Positions 40,016 to 48,291 of a stretch of 64,000 bases of DNA are shown here, one piece after another. Source of the stretch: Streptomyces avermitilis MA-4680 = NBRC 14893 (GTDB lineage Bacteria > Actinomycetota > Actinomycetes > Streptomycetales > Streptomycetaceae); contig NC_003155.5 of the NCBI RefSeq assembly GCF_000009765.2, positions 930,001-994,000 of the forward strand, given 5' to 3'. Below the pieces are notes generated by a model. The model did no database searches, had not been told where the DNA came from, and worked only from the letters and a program-made list of their open reading frames with translations. Numbering within the stretch: the first letter of the stretch is position 1; every line of letters starts with the position of its first letter. Made by a program: the position numbers and the translations under genes.

Positions 40016-40202
40016 AGGCGGGCGGGGTTGGCTGAGCAGCAGGCGGACCCGCCCATCGGAACCGGAAGGCTCCGAGATGGTGGTCAGCCGGGACCCCGAG
40101 GTTTCCCCGAAAAGCGGGTGGAATGTGCTCAGTGGAATGCCAGGGGCCCGCTCCCCCTGTCGGCGGATGTGTCGATGCGGGTCCGGGGCCAGATTGGCCG
40201 GC

Positions 40203-41444
40203 ATGCGAATCCATGCACGTATGACCACCGCAGTGGCTCTTGTCGTCACCCTGGCCGTCGGCTCGGGCACGGCCGCCTCCGCCGCCTCCTCATCCGGCCC
40301 GATACCCTCGGCGGCTCATGGTGCCGTGCGGTTTGACCTGCCCGAGCCGACGGGGCGGCAGGCGGTCGGAACCACTGAACTTCATCTCGTCGACCGTGAC
40401 CGGCCCGACCCCTGGGTCGCCGACAGGGACCGGGAGCTGATGGTCAGCATCTGGTATCCGGCGCGTTCGACAAGCGGATACTCCCGCCAGCCGTACATGC
40501 AGCCAGGCGCCGCGCGCTTCGTGGACGAGTCGGGCTCGTTCGGACTGGCCCGTCCCGGCGAGGTGGACTGGGCCGCCACCCGGACGGACGCGGCCTCGAT
40601 GGCCCCCGCCGACGACCGGAGCAGGCGGCCGATCGTGCTGTACTCGCCGGGCCTGGGGATCCCCCGCGCGCTGGGCACCTCGACGGCCGTGGAACTGGCG
40701 AGCCGCGGCTACGTGGTAGTCACCGTGGACCACACCCATGAGACCACTCCGGTGGAATTCCCGGACGGCCGCGTCGAGTTGCAGAAGGAGCCGATGGCCG
40801 GAGCCGAGACGGTCAAGAAGGCGGTCGACACCCGGGTACGCGACACCCGCTTCGTCCTGGACCAGCTTGCCGTGCTGCGGGCCGGCCGCAACCCCGATGC
40901 TGAGGAGCGCCGTCTGCCCCGTGGGCTGGGCAGGGCGCTCGACCTGGACCGGGTCGGAATGTACGGCCACTCGGCTGGAGGTGTCACCGCGGCGGAGACC
41001 ATGCGGGTGGACCGTCGCATCGACGCGGGCATCGACATGGACGGCACGCTCCAGTACAACAGCACCGAATTCCTCCCGGTGGCCCTGGAAGGGCTCGACC
41101 GCCCGTTCATGCTCATGGGCAAGGCGAGCCAGACTCATCTGAACAAGCCGTCCTGGCAGTCGTTCTGGGACCGCTCGACCAGCTGGAAGCGCGACCTGAG
41201 CCTGGAACGGGGTGGCCATTTCAGCTACACCGACGCCCAGACGATCGTGCCCGCCGTGGACGAGCGGCTGGACATCCCGGCGCAGACCCGCGAGCAGTTC
41301 ATCGGCACCGTGGATCCCGAGCGCAGCACCGCAGCCCAGCGCGCCTACGTCACGGCGTTCTTCGACCAGCACCTGCTGGGCCGGCCCCGACATCTGCTGG
41401 ACAGGCCTTCCCCGACCCACCCCGAAGTGCGCTTCGTCCGATGA
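40203..41444 (+). CDS. Secreted alpha/beta hydrolase, PAF-acetylhydrolase-like
   Basis: A 413-residue protein with a Sec signal peptide (MRIHARMTTAVALVVTLAVG, cleaved near ASAASS). The hydrolase fold shows WYPARSTSGYSRQPYM, an oxyanion region VLYSPGLGIPRALGTS, the nucleophile elbow MYGHSAGGVTAAE, an Asp in DIDMDGTLQ and a His in RGGHFSYTDAQ. This order fits platelet-activating-factor acetylhydrolase-like lipases or esterases of actinomycetes. It should cleave an ester outside the cell. The ribosome-binding site is weak. Monocistronic. Confidence 0.85.
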   Translation: MRIHARMTTAVALVVTLAVGSGTAASAASSSGPIPSAAHGAVRFDLPEPTGRQAVGTTELHLVDRDRPDPWVADRDRELMVSIWYPARSTSGYSRQPYMQPGAARFVDESGSFGLARPGEVDWAATRTDAASMAPADDRSRRPIVLYSPGLGIPRALGTSTAVELASRGYVVVTVDHTHETTPVEFPDGRVELQKEPMAGAETVKKAVDTRVRDTRFVLDQLAVLRAGRNPDAEERRLPRGLGRALDLDRVGMYGHSAGGVTAAETMRVDRRIDAGIDMDGTLQYNSTEFLPVALEGLDRPFMLMGKASQTHLNKPSWQSFWDRSTSWKRDLSLERGGHFSYTDAQTIVPAVDERLDIPAQTREQFIGTVDPERSTAAQRAYVTAFFDQHLLGRPRHLLDRPSPTHPEVRFVR

Positions 41445-41805
41445 GTGCGGCGGCCTCGGCAGCGGTACGACATCGTCGCGCCGCCGCCAGGTGTGAGGGC
41501 TCCTCGCAGCACACGGCCTGATCGCGGTCTGCCGACCTTCCGTTCATCAGGAACCTGGTCAGCCAGGGCGGGAGTGGTGATCGATGCCGGCCGCCGGTCC
41601 GTCCGTTCTCGGGCGGACCGGCGGTACTTCAGATGCCGGAGGGCGACGACGGGGTCGTACCGGGTACTGCCCGGCATCAGCACCGGCCTCAGCGCATCCG
41701 CTGCCGAACGTTGGCCGGAAGAGAAAGGTCCGCACCGGCTGCGCAGCCGAGGCGGCCGGCCGATCACGGCATGGCGGCCCGCTCGGCCGGCTTCTGGTCA
41801 TCGCA
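41445..41805. other. Gene-free stretch before the split DUF6461-like gene
   Basis: About 360 bp at the 3' ends of two convergent genes. No terminator hairpin or gene was recognised. Confidence 0.45.
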
Positions 41806-42111
41806 TCATGTCGATGAGTCCACGGGCCCGAGATCGAGCGGGGGTGAGGGAAGTCCGAAGTGGTCGGCGATGATCCGCACCGTGTGGGCGCCATCCGCGT
41901 TGAAGCCGGGATCGGCGTCGTACTCGGGGGTGTCCCGGCCGACGATCCGAGCGTCCAGCAGCTCGCGTACGAGCAGGTCGGCCCTGCCTCCGGCACGCCG
42001 TGACTCGCGGCGCCGACCGACGTTGAAGTACGTCTGCTCGAACCCGCCGCGGCTGTAGGCGAACTGGAACGGGTGCTCGGCGCAGTGAGGGACCATCCCT
42101 TGTTCTTCGCA
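41806..42111 (-). pseudogene. 3' part of a DUF6461-like gene split by the IS200/IS605 element
   Basis: The frame reads EEQGMVPHCAEHPFQFAYSR and ends VRIIADHFGLPSPPLDLGPV just before the stop. It aligns in order with the C-terminal half of the neighbouring intact paralogue (FEYHRDGRA, LLAANLIGPTAE, VTVIADCFALPAPPLS). It has no start of its own and directly abuts the left end of the insertion sequence. Its missing 5' half lies on the other side of the element (43931-44224). Confidence 0.72.
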
Positions 42112-42117
42112 GGGAAT

Positions 42118-42135
42118 CCCGGCCTTCAGGCCGGG
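42118..42135. repeat. Left-end hairpin of the IS200/IS605 element
   Basis: CCCGGCCT and AGGCCGGG form an 8-bp perfect stem around TC. TnpA of this family recognises such single-stranded hairpins near each end. Confidence 0.8.
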
Positions 42136-42200
42136 CGGGAATGCGATCCTCGGTCTGGAGGCGCGAAGCGCCGGAGATCACTGCGCCTGTGCGGTGACGG

Positions 42201-42629
42201 TCATGCCGGGCGCTTCTGGTTCTCGATGTAGTCCTTGACGATGTCCAGCGGTGCGCCGCCGCAGGACCCCGCGAAGTAGGACGGGGACCAGAACACCGAG
42301 CCCGTCCCGATCCGGTTGATCCGGCCGGTGTACTCCGCGCGCAGGTAGCGGGAGCTGACGCCTTTGAGGCTGTTGACGAGCCTGGACAGGGCGATCTTCG
42401 GCGGGTAGTGCACGAGCAGGTGGACGTGATCGCCTTCGCCGTTGAACTCCCGCAGTTCCGCGCCGAAGCTCTCGCACACGTCGCTCATGATCGCCTCGCA
42501 GCGCGTCAGCATCTCGCCGTTGAAGATCTCCCGCCGGTACTTCGTGACGAACACCAAGTGTGCATGGAGGTTGAAAACGACATGATTTCCTCGTCGGATA
42601 TCGGGATCCGGTTCCCAGCGCGGTGACAT
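42201..42629 (-). CDS. tnpA: IS200/IS605-family Y1 transposase
   Basis: A 142-residue single-stranded-DNA transposase. The HUH motif HVHLLVHY (His 68 and 70) and the catalytic Tyr in DIVKDYIENQ (Tyr 134) are both present, so it appears active. The start MSPRWEPDPD precedes the usual core start (NHVVFNLHAHLVFVTKYRR) by about 15 residues. Its 5' end overlaps the longest possible tnpB frame by a few bases on the opposite strand, giving the divergent IS605-type layout. It cuts and joins single strands at the hairpin ends. Confidence 0.92.
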   Translation of the reverse strand: MSPRWEPDPDIRRGNHVVFNLHAHLVFVTKYRREIFNGEMLTRCEAIMSDVCESFGAELREFNGEGDHVHLLVHYPPKIALSRLVNSLKGVSSRYLRAEYTGRINRIGTGSVFWSPSYFAGSCGGAPLDIVKDYIENQKRPA

Positions 42630-42679
42630 ACGCCAAGTGTAGTAGGATCAAGCGAACTCGACCGGAGGGGGTGGGCTGG

Positions 42680-43894
42680 ATGATCCGTGCGTACAAGTTC
42701 CTCCTGCGGCCCACCGTCCGCCAGGCCCAGGCACTCGCCGAGATGCTGCGCGACCACTGCTCCCTCTACAACGCGGCGTTGCAGGAACGCCGCGACGCCT
42801 GGCGGCACCCGTCGAAGACCACCGTCAAGTACGGCGGCCAGTCCGCGCAGCTCAAGGACATCCGGGCGTTCGACCCTGAGCGTCAGGGCCGCTGGTCGTT
42901 CAGCTCGCAGCAGGCCACCCTGCGCCGCCTGGACAAGGCGTTCGCCGCGTTCTTCCGCCGGGTCAAGTCCGGTGAGACGCCCGGCTATCCGCGCTTTCGC
43001 GGGGTGAACTGGTTCGACACGGTGGACTTCCCCAAGGACGGCGACGGCTGCCGGTGGAACTCCACCCCGCACGACCCGGCCACCCGCGTCCGTCTCCAGG
43101 GCGTCGGGCATGTGAAGGTCAACCAGCACCGCCCGGTGGCCGGCCGCGTCAAGACCGTCTCCGTCAAGCGCGAGGGCCGTAAGTGGTTCGTCGTGCTCAC
43201 CGCCGAACAGGACCAGCCCGAACCGCTGCCCGCGACCGGCAGCGCGGCCGGGATCGATCTGGGCATCGCGAACTTCCTCGCCGACTCCGGCGGCGGGTTC
43301 GTACCCAACCCGCGCCACGGCCGCCGAGCGGCCGACAAGCTCCAGGCAGCGCAGCAGGCCCTCGCCCGGTTCCCGCGCCGCAAGGCCAAGGACCGCACCG
43401 CCAACCACCGGCGCGCGGTGGGCAAGGTCGCCCAGCTCCACGGCAAGGTACGGCGCCAGCGGCTCGACCACGCACACAAGACCGCCCTCGGCCTGGTCCG
43501 CGCACACGACTTCATCGCGCACGAAGACCTCAGAATCCGCAACATGAGCAAGGCCCCCGCACCCAAGCCCGACCCCGACAAGCCTGGCACCTTCCTGCCC
43601 AACGGGGCCGCCGCCAAAGCCGGGCTCAACAAGTCGATCAACGATGCCGGATGGGGGGTGTTCCTGACGATCCTGCACGCCAAGGCTGAAAGCGCCGGAC
43701 GGGAAGTGATCGCCGTGGACCCCCGCGACACCTCCCGCACCTGCCCCGAATGCGGGCACACCGCCAAGGAGAACCGGCCCACCCAGGAAAAGTTCCACTG
43801 CGTCGCCTGCGGCCACCACGCGCACGCCGACACCGTGGCAGCCACCAACGTTCTACGGGCCGGGCTGGTCCGTCGCAACGCCAACCCGGCATAG
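42680..43894 (+). CDS. tnpB: TnpB RNA-guided nuclease of an IS200/IS605 element
   Basis: A 404-residue RuvC-like nuclease, start MIRAYKFLLRPTVRQAQALA with GGAGGGGGTGG upstream. The three RuvC acidic residues are in place: Asp in GIDLGIANFL (about 193), Glu in HEDLRIRNM (about 282) and Asp in HADTVAATNV (about 384). A four-Cys zinc finger (CPECGH and CVACGH, about 355-377) lies between the last two. TnpB proteins are ancestral to Cas12 and cut DNA guided by an omega RNA made from the right end of the element. All catalytic parts are intact, so a functional nuclease is likely. Confidence 0.92.
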   Translation: MIRAYKFLLRPTVRQAQALAEMLRDHCSLYNAALQERRDAWRHPSKTTVKYGGQSAQLKDIRAFDPERQGRWSFSSQQATLRRLDKAFAAFFRRVKSGETPGYPRFRGVNWFDTVDFPKDGDGCRWNSTPHDPATRVRLQGVGHVKVNQHRPVAGRVKTVSVKREGRKWFVVLTAEQDQPEPLPATGSAAGIDLGIANFLADSGGGFVPNPRHGRRAADKLQAAQQALARFPRRKAKDRTANHRRAVGKVAQLHGKVRRQRLDHAHKTALGLVRAHDFIAHEDLRIRNMSKAPAPKPDPDKPGTFLPNGAAAKAGLNKSINDAGWGVFLTILHAKAESAGREVIAVDPRDTSRTCPECGHTAKENRPTQEKFHCVACGHHAHADTVAATNVLRAGLVRRNANPA

Positions 43895-43930
43895 CGAGAA
43901 GCCCCCGGCTTCAGCCGGGGGAGGAGTCAC
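43760..43930 (+). ncRNA. Predicted omega RNA at the right end of the IS element
   Basis: In this family the guide RNA overlaps the 3' end of tnpB and runs to the right end, with guide sequence taken from the flanking host DNA. Here the region ends in the right-end hairpin and GAGGAGTCAC. The guide would begin near GTAGTTCTGCCCGTGC. The 5' limit is a guess from known omega RNAs; nothing else in the sequence fixes it. Confidence 0.35.
43902..43921. repeat. Right-end hairpin of the IS200/IS605 element
   Basis: CCCCCGGCT and AGCCGGGGG form a 9-bp perfect stem around TC, matching the left-end hairpin in design. Confidence 0.8.
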
Positions 43931-44224
43931 GTAGTTCTGCCCGTGCGGGCACCCGCATGCGGGTGTGGACGCCAGGAAAACGGTGTCCACGCTACGCGGA
44001 TCGCTTGCGCGGTCCGTATAGCGGTAGCCCGTGATATTGCGCGCCAGTTCCCAGGCGGACTCCCCACGCGGGGCGGTGTAGGCGTCGTGCGTCACCCATG
44101 CCCAACCGGACGACTCGCCGGTGGCGAGGGCGGGGCGCCCCGCTTCGGTGAAGATGGCGGACACGGTGGGCAAGGTCATGCCCTTGCAGAAGGTGACGAA
44201 GGTGTTCGGGGCAAGCCAGCTCAC
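43931..44224 (-). pseudogene. 5' part of the split DUF6461-like gene
   Basis: A GTG start (VSWLAPNTFVTFCKGMTLPT) overlaps the stop of the upstream paralogue (GTGA). The frame continues SGWAWVTHDAYTA and TVFLASTPACGCPHGQNY, then enters the insertion sequence. Its motifs parallel those of the intact neighbour (NGWAWAVHDMHNW, IVVFVTEPCSAKAFPP). Together with 41806-42111 it would encode about 200 residues. Confidence 0.75.
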
Positions 44225-44766
44225 TTCGCGGTCACCTCCGCGGACAGAGGCGGCGCGGGCAGCGCGAAACAGTCGGCGATCACTGTGACGAGACGCTCGT
44301 GATCGTCGTAGTGGTGGTCGAAACAGTCGTGCCCGTCGTCGCCTTGTTGTCCGCATTCCGCAGTGGGACCGATGAGGTTCGCGGCCAGGAGTTCGGCAGA
44401 CAGGTAGTCCGGGTTCTCGCCCACCCGCTGCTGGATGTCCTCGAAGCTGAAGCAGAGGATCGCGCGGCCGTCCCGGTGGTACTCGAATGCGGGCGGGAAG
44501 GCCTTGGCACTGCAGGGCTCGGTCACGAACACAACGATCTCCGCGCCCTCCGGGCACATGCCGCTGTAGTCGACGTCGTCGTAGTCCTCGGCATCCCAGT
44601 TGTGCATGTCGTGCACAGCCCACGCCCAACCGTTCGCCTCGCCGTACACGAGGGGTTCTCGTAGCCGGTCGCGAAGGCCTCGGGTGAGCGTGTCCAGTGG
44701 TATGCCCCGGGCGAAGACGACATTCACCTCGTGGCCGGGGAAGGGGCCCTGTATCCAGTTGGTCAT
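44221..44766 (-). CDS. DUF6461-like protein
   Basis: A 181-residue acidic soluble protein: MTNWIQGPFPGHEVNVVFAR, NGWAWAVHDMHNWDAEDYDD and RLVTVIADCFALPAPPLS. The layout (short N-terminal domain, WAWA block, C-terminal helix) matches the DUF6461 family of actinobacteria, often found in pairs or clusters. It is translationally coupled (GTGA) to a second member, now split by the IS. Function is unknown. Proteins of this kind are sometimes found near polymorphic toxin or immunity genes, but no toxin is visible here. Confidence 0.7.
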   Translation of the reverse strand: MTNWIQGPFPGHEVNVVFARGIPLDTLTRGLRDRLREPLVYGEANGWAWAVHDMHNWDAEDYDDVDYSGMCPEGAEIVVFVTEPCSAKAFPPAFEYHRDGRAILCFSFEDIQQRVGENPDYLSAELLAANLIGPTAECGQQGDDGHDCFDHHYDDHERLVTVIADCFALPAPPLSAEVTAK

Positions 44767-44886
44767 GCGAGCACCCTAGGCGCGGGGACTGACAGCCGGA
44801 CGCCGCTCGAACTCTGCTTCATCCGGCTTGGATCGCGTGTTGTGGCCGGTGGCGTGACCCACAGGCAGGTGATCGACGGGACTGCA

Positions 44887-44933
44887 CCGGGTTTGGACCG
44901 GGGTGCAGTGGGGTGCCCCCCGGTCCAAACCGG
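44887..44933. terminator. Hairpin between the SAVMC3_10250-like and DUF6461-like genes
   Basis: Arms 44887-44903 and 44918-44933 (CCGGTTTGGACCGGGG type) pair over 16 bp with one bulged G and a 14-base loop. It lies downstream of the upstream gene on the minus strand and before the next start, a reasonable terminator. Confidence 0.65.
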
Positions 44934-45058
44934 CCCTGGAGAAGATCCGCGTCCCCCGGGACCGGACCGGACTGGACAGGGCCGGGCCGGGCCGGGCCGG
45001 GCAAGCCACGCTTGGCAAGCCCAGCTGCGCCAAGCGCCCGGATGCGAAGGGGCCTTCA

Positions 45059-45832
45059 CTACGGCAGATCGGGCGCGTACTCAACGTAGAGTGGACTCGC
45101 GATCAGGTAGCGAGCCGTAGCTTCACTTCCTCGACGCGCCAGGTTGGCCGTAACCCGAGCGCATCCGCGCATCCAAGCCGACGTCTCCGGGTCTATCTTT
45201 CGATCAACTGCCGAGACAAGGGAGACAGTCCCTCGACGCACGACCGGGCCCCGGAGTGCTTCCCCCATGCTTCCGCTGAGGCCCGGGACGGGCGCCAGAG
45301 GGTCCTGGTGAGCGGCCAATTCGTCCGCCGTCCAACTCATTGCCCCTGTAGCGAGGAGAGCCATGAACGCGGCGAGTGTGCCGTACCCACCTGTACCGGA
45401 CGCGATGACAGGAACCACGGGCTGGTCGGCTGCCTCTGGCAGTTGCGCCTGAATTACATGACTGATGGAGCCATGCAGCACCAGACGGATGCTTCCGGGT
45501 GTTTCATAACCCTCGACCGGCCTGACCGGATCTATAAAGAGCACCATGCTGCGAAAGGGGCCGTTCAGCGGTACGAGGTTGAGCGGTGCTTCGAACTGGA
45601 TCCATCGGCCGGGGCGGAGCCCTGGCTCCGTGAACCACTCAGCTTCCAAGTCGATGCGCCGCATCACCTGCTGCAAGTGCCGGAGCCGAGAGCGTTCGGG
45701 ATCTTTAGACGGCTCCAGGTCGACGCCGCCGATGGGGGTGGCGACCCTGATCGTCCCCTGGCGTCCGAAGCGGCGGGGTTCGGGAACGAACTGCCTCAGC
45801 TTCGCATCGGAGAGATAGACGAACTCCCGCAT
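45059..45832 (-). CDS. Uncharacterised SAVMC3_10250-like protein
   Basis: A 257-residue protein starting MREFVYLSDAKLRQFVPEPR, typical of an uncharacterised actinobacterial family. It contains GTIRVATPIGGVDLEPSKDP, WFTEPGLRPGRWIQFEAPLN and FIDPVRPVEGYETPGSIRLV, and a C-terminal segment with two Cys-poor helices. No catalytic motif or membrane segment is visible. The gene is followed by a hairpin and stands alone. Family assignment is from memory of its N-terminal signature; function unknown. Confidence 0.65.
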   Translation of the reverse strand: MREFVYLSDAKLRQFVPEPRRFGRQGTIRVATPIGGVDLEPSKDPERSRLRHLQQVMRRIDLEAEWFTEPGLRPGRWIQFEAPLNLVPLNGPFRSMVLFIDPVRPVEGYETPGSIRLVLHGSISHVIQAQLPEAADQPVVPVIASGTGGYGTLAAFMALLATGAMSWTADELAAHQDPLAPVPGLSGSMGEALRGPVVRRGTVSLVSAVDRKIDPETSAWMRGCARVTANLARRGSEATARYLIASPLYVEYAPDLP

Positions 45833-45923
45833 GAGCCCCCCGCCGTGCAGTTGATGGGGTCAGCATAGCGTTGCGGGGGCCGGACAGATTGTGATCGCTC
45901 TGGCGGCTTACCCGGCTTCGATG

Positions 45924-46003
45924 ACCTGCGGCTCGTGCGGCTTGGATGTCGGTCACTGAGTCGCCGATCAATACGGCATCGGCGAGCGGGACGCCGTGGC
46001 GCG
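45924..46003 (-). pseudogene. HAD-hydrolase fragment
   Basis: The frame gives ARHGVPLADAVLIGDSVTDI then QAARAAG, the conserved motif-IV region of HAD phosphatases (GDSVTD). Sequence on both sides is not HAD-like. It is a remnant of about 27 codons in an otherwise gene-free stretch. Confidence 0.5.
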
Positions 46004-46137
46004 CGCCCGCCTGGAACTTACGTCGTCCGCGGCGAGTTCACAGTTTCTGAGCGGACCTGTCGGCATATGCGGTGCCGGGGGCCCGTCATCAGAGGGTCCC
46101 GGTCATCCGGCTCGGCACATGATCGCCCGGACAGCTC

Positions 46138-47037
46138 CTAGCCGATGAGGGCTTCGGTGATCTGACGGGTGGTCTGCGCGGCGACCCGGGGGTTGACGGC
46201 GGCGTACGTGGTGTAGGCGTTCAAGCCGGTGGCCAGGGCCCAGCCGCGGCCCCGGGCCCAGGTGGCGTCGTCCACATCGAGCGCGGCGCGGAAGGCGGCC
46301 CGGCTCCGGGCCGACATCAGGGTGAAGGCGATGGTCAGGTCGCGAGCCGGGTCGCCGATGCCGAGTTCGCCGAAGTCGATGACCGCGCTGAGGCGGCCGT
46401 CGAAGGTCAGCAGGTTGCCGGTGTGGAAGTCGCCGTGGAACCAGACCGGAGGGCGACCCCATCCGGGAGCGCTCAGTGCAGCGTCCCACAGCTCGGTCAT
46501 GGCCGCCGTGTCGAACACGTCGTCGACTTTCGCGATGGCTGCCCGCGTCGCGCGGTCCCGGTCGGCCAGCGGCCGGACGGCGACGTTTTTGAGGGCACCC
46601 TCGGCTGGGACGTCCTCGGGCGCGAACCGCTGCAGGGCGGTCAGGAACTGGGCCAGTTCGACGGCGGCCTCGGACGAGTCGGCCAGCGCCTCGGCGGTCG
46701 CCACCTCGCCGTCCAGCCAGCGGGACACCGCCCATGGCCACGGATAGTCCAAGTCGGGCTCCCCCACGCCCGCCGGTACGGGGATGGCCAGGGGCAGATG
46801 CGGGGCGAGCCGGGGCAGCCACTCGGCCTCTTTCCTGGCCTGCCCGGCCGCCCCGGCGTGGCGAGGCAGCCGGACGGAAAGCTCCTCGCCCAGCCGGTAG
46901 ATCACATGGTCCGAGCCGGCCGGGTCGAGCAGTTCCAGGGACAGCTCGGCCCACTGCGGGAACTGCGTCTCGACCAGGCGCCTGACCAGCGCGGCATCGA
47001 TGGCGGGGCGGGTGTCCGCAGTTCTTCCGGTTGCCAA
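46138..47037 (-). CDS. Aminoglycoside phosphotransferase-family protein
   Basis: A 299-residue APH-fold protein. The nucleotide loop IYRLGEELSVRLPRHAGAAG, catalytic loop VWFHGDFHTGNLLTFDGRLS and metal loop AVIDFGELGIGDPARDL are intact, so the enzyme should phosphorylate a hydroxyl with ATP. The likely start is a TTG (LATGRTADTRPAIDAALVRR) with GGAG six bases upstream. The longer upstream frame is not homologous. This group is common in streptomycetes and rarely confers resistance. The substrate is unknown. Confidence 0.78.
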   Translation of the reverse strand: MATGRTADTRPAIDAALVRRLVETQFPQWAELSLELLDPAGSDHVIYRLGEELSVRLPRHAGAAGQARKEAEWLPRLAPHLPLAIPVPAGVGEPDLDYPWPWAVSRWLDGEVATAEALADSSEAAVELAQFLTALQRFAPEDVPAEGALKNVAVRPLADRDRATRAAIAKVDDVFDTAAMTELWDAALSAPGWGRPPVWFHGDFHTGNLLTFDGRLSAVIDFGELGIGDPARDLTIAFTLMSARSRAAFRAALDVDDATWARGRGWALATGLNAYTTYAAVNPRVAAQTTRQITEALIG

Positions 47038-47417
47038 GAACGGCTCCTGCGGTCGGCCCGCTCCGTGTGGCGGGCGATCGAGGCCATCACAGTACGTCGC
47101 GGGCTCTCCTTTCAACCGGATTACTTGACGGCCTCGGCGCCGCATCCGGGTCGAGTGCCAAGGGGCGTCGGCCAGGACCTCCGGATTGGCTGCGAGCCTC
47201 TCGGCGCAAGCGGCAAGACCGCGTTTCCGCCAACGGTTCTGCCGGTAGATCGTCTCCGTGACAGCCGGGTCCACGCGCAGGTCGGACCGGACTCGCCCGG
47301 TGCGCGGCGAGCGTCTGGCGGAAGCCCGCGCAGGCCATCTCGCGCGTCTTCCCCGGCGCCTCCGGCACGGCCGCGGCCACCGGGGCGGGCTCAGGCTCGT
47401 GGGGCAGGGGTACGGCA
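47038..47417. other. Unassigned stretch with a coding-like minus-strand frame
   Basis: About 380 bp. On the minus strand (about 47100-47290) one frame reads VDPAVTETIYRQNRWRKRGL then AACAERLAANPEVLADAPWH, which has real-protein composition but no recognised family and no good start. It could be the end of a lost gene. Confidence 0.4.
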
Positions 47418-47450
47418 CGGCGCCCCGCACCGTTTGGGTGCGGGGCGCCG
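47418..47450 (-). terminator. Terminator of the cold-shock gene
   Basis: A 14-bp perfect stem (CGGCGCCCCGCACC and its complement) with a five-base loop lies ten bases after the stop codon. A textbook streptomycete terminator. Confidence 0.85.
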
Positions 47451-47460
47451 TGGCGTTGGG

Positions 47461-47664
47461 TCAGGCCGGGGTGACGTTCTCCGCCTGGGGGCCCTTCGGG
47501 CCCTGGGTGACGTCGAAGTTGACCTTCTGTCCCTCCTGCAGTTCCCGGAAACCAGCGCTGTTGATGGCCGAGTAGTGCACGAAGACGTCGGGGCCGCCGC
47601 CCTCCTGCTCGATGAATCCGAAGCCCTTTTCTGCGTTGAACCATTTCACGGTGCCGGTGGCCAT
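47461..47664 (-). CDS. CspA-family cold-shock protein
   Basis: A 67-residue single-stranded nucleic-acid-binding protein. RNP1 is KGFGFIEQ and RNP2 VFVHYSAI; the start is [15 protein letters not shown]. It binds RNA as a chaperone and may destabilise hairpins during cold or growth transitions. It is monocistronic with a strong terminator and a gene-free 5' region that may hold a long leader. Confidence 0.95.
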   Translation of the reverse strand: MATGTVKWFNAEKGFGFIEQEGGGPDVFVHYSAINSAGFRELQEGQKVNFDVTQGPKGPQAENVTPA

Positions 47665-48291
47665 GTTTCGTCCCCTTGTCCAGGGTCGGGGGGCACTGGC
47701 TTGTCAGTACCCCTGGGTGAGGTGATCGCCCTGGTCCTCGGGTCCTGCTGCACAGCACGACGCCCGCGGTGCGAACCGCGGGCGCTGAGACTTCGGAACC
47801 ACGACTGCTGGCACGAAACTAACCGATCCGCAGTCGCCTGGCTACGCGGCGCAACGGAGGCGAGTGACAGCGATAGCGATCAAACATCGGCCGGGAGCCT
47901 CAGGACGCTGCGGAAGTCGCCCGCGTGGACACCCGAACGGTCTAACCCGCCGGGCCGATTGTCACTCACTCGTACAGACGGCCGATTTCTACCGAACCCG
48001 CTGCTCACGCCGGGTCGCCGTCGGTGGCGGAGAACCGAGTAGGTGGCGGAGAACCGAGGTTCCGTGTCGTAGCACGGCCGACACCGGCCGCCCGTCCACG
48101 GACGGGCGGCCGGGCCGTGTCAGCAACGCGTCAGCGGGCTGCCGGACAGTGAGGGTTTCCAGCGCGACGTCTCCCATCCGCTGTCCAGCACGACATCCCC
48201 CCACGCGCCATGGCTCGGAACCCCCGCAGTCCGCCCATGGAAAGGAACACACGCCACGAATGATCCGCACTGCACGAAGGATTGATGCGCC
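47665..48291. other. Long intergenic region between the cold-shock and KAS III-like genes
   Basis: About 625 bp between divergent starts. It contains a long perfect palindrome-like hairpin at 48084-48113 and presumably both promoters and a cold-shock leader. No gene was recognised. Confidence 0.5.
48084..48113. repeat. 14-bp inverted repeat upstream of the KAS III-like gene
   Basis: CCGGCCGCCCGTCC and GGACGGGCGGCCGG flank two bases. It is about 180 bp before the KAS III-like start. It may terminate a vanished upstream gene or attenuate the KAS III-like transcript. Confidence 0.6.

Larger units (their letters stand above)
42111..43930 (+). mobile_element. IS200/IS605-family insertion sequence with tnpA and tnpB
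   Basis: A compact element with a Y1 transposase (tnpA, minus strand) and a divergent tnpB (plus strand). It is bounded by subterminal hairpins sharing a TTCA tip: left 42118-42135 and right 43902-43921. There are no terminal inverted repeats or target duplication, as expected of the family. Both genes are intact, suggesting recent arrival or retained mobility. The ends given are approximate to a few bases. It interrupts the second of two adjacent DUF6461-like genes. Confidence 0.85.

Noticed and set aside
44976..45002. Short GGGCC tandem run
   Set aside because: Only a few five-base units in GC-rich DNA; too short to call functional.
46423..48042. Long plus-strand frame over the APH-like and cold-shock genes
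   Set aside because: Antisense to two conserved genes; composition is shadow-like.
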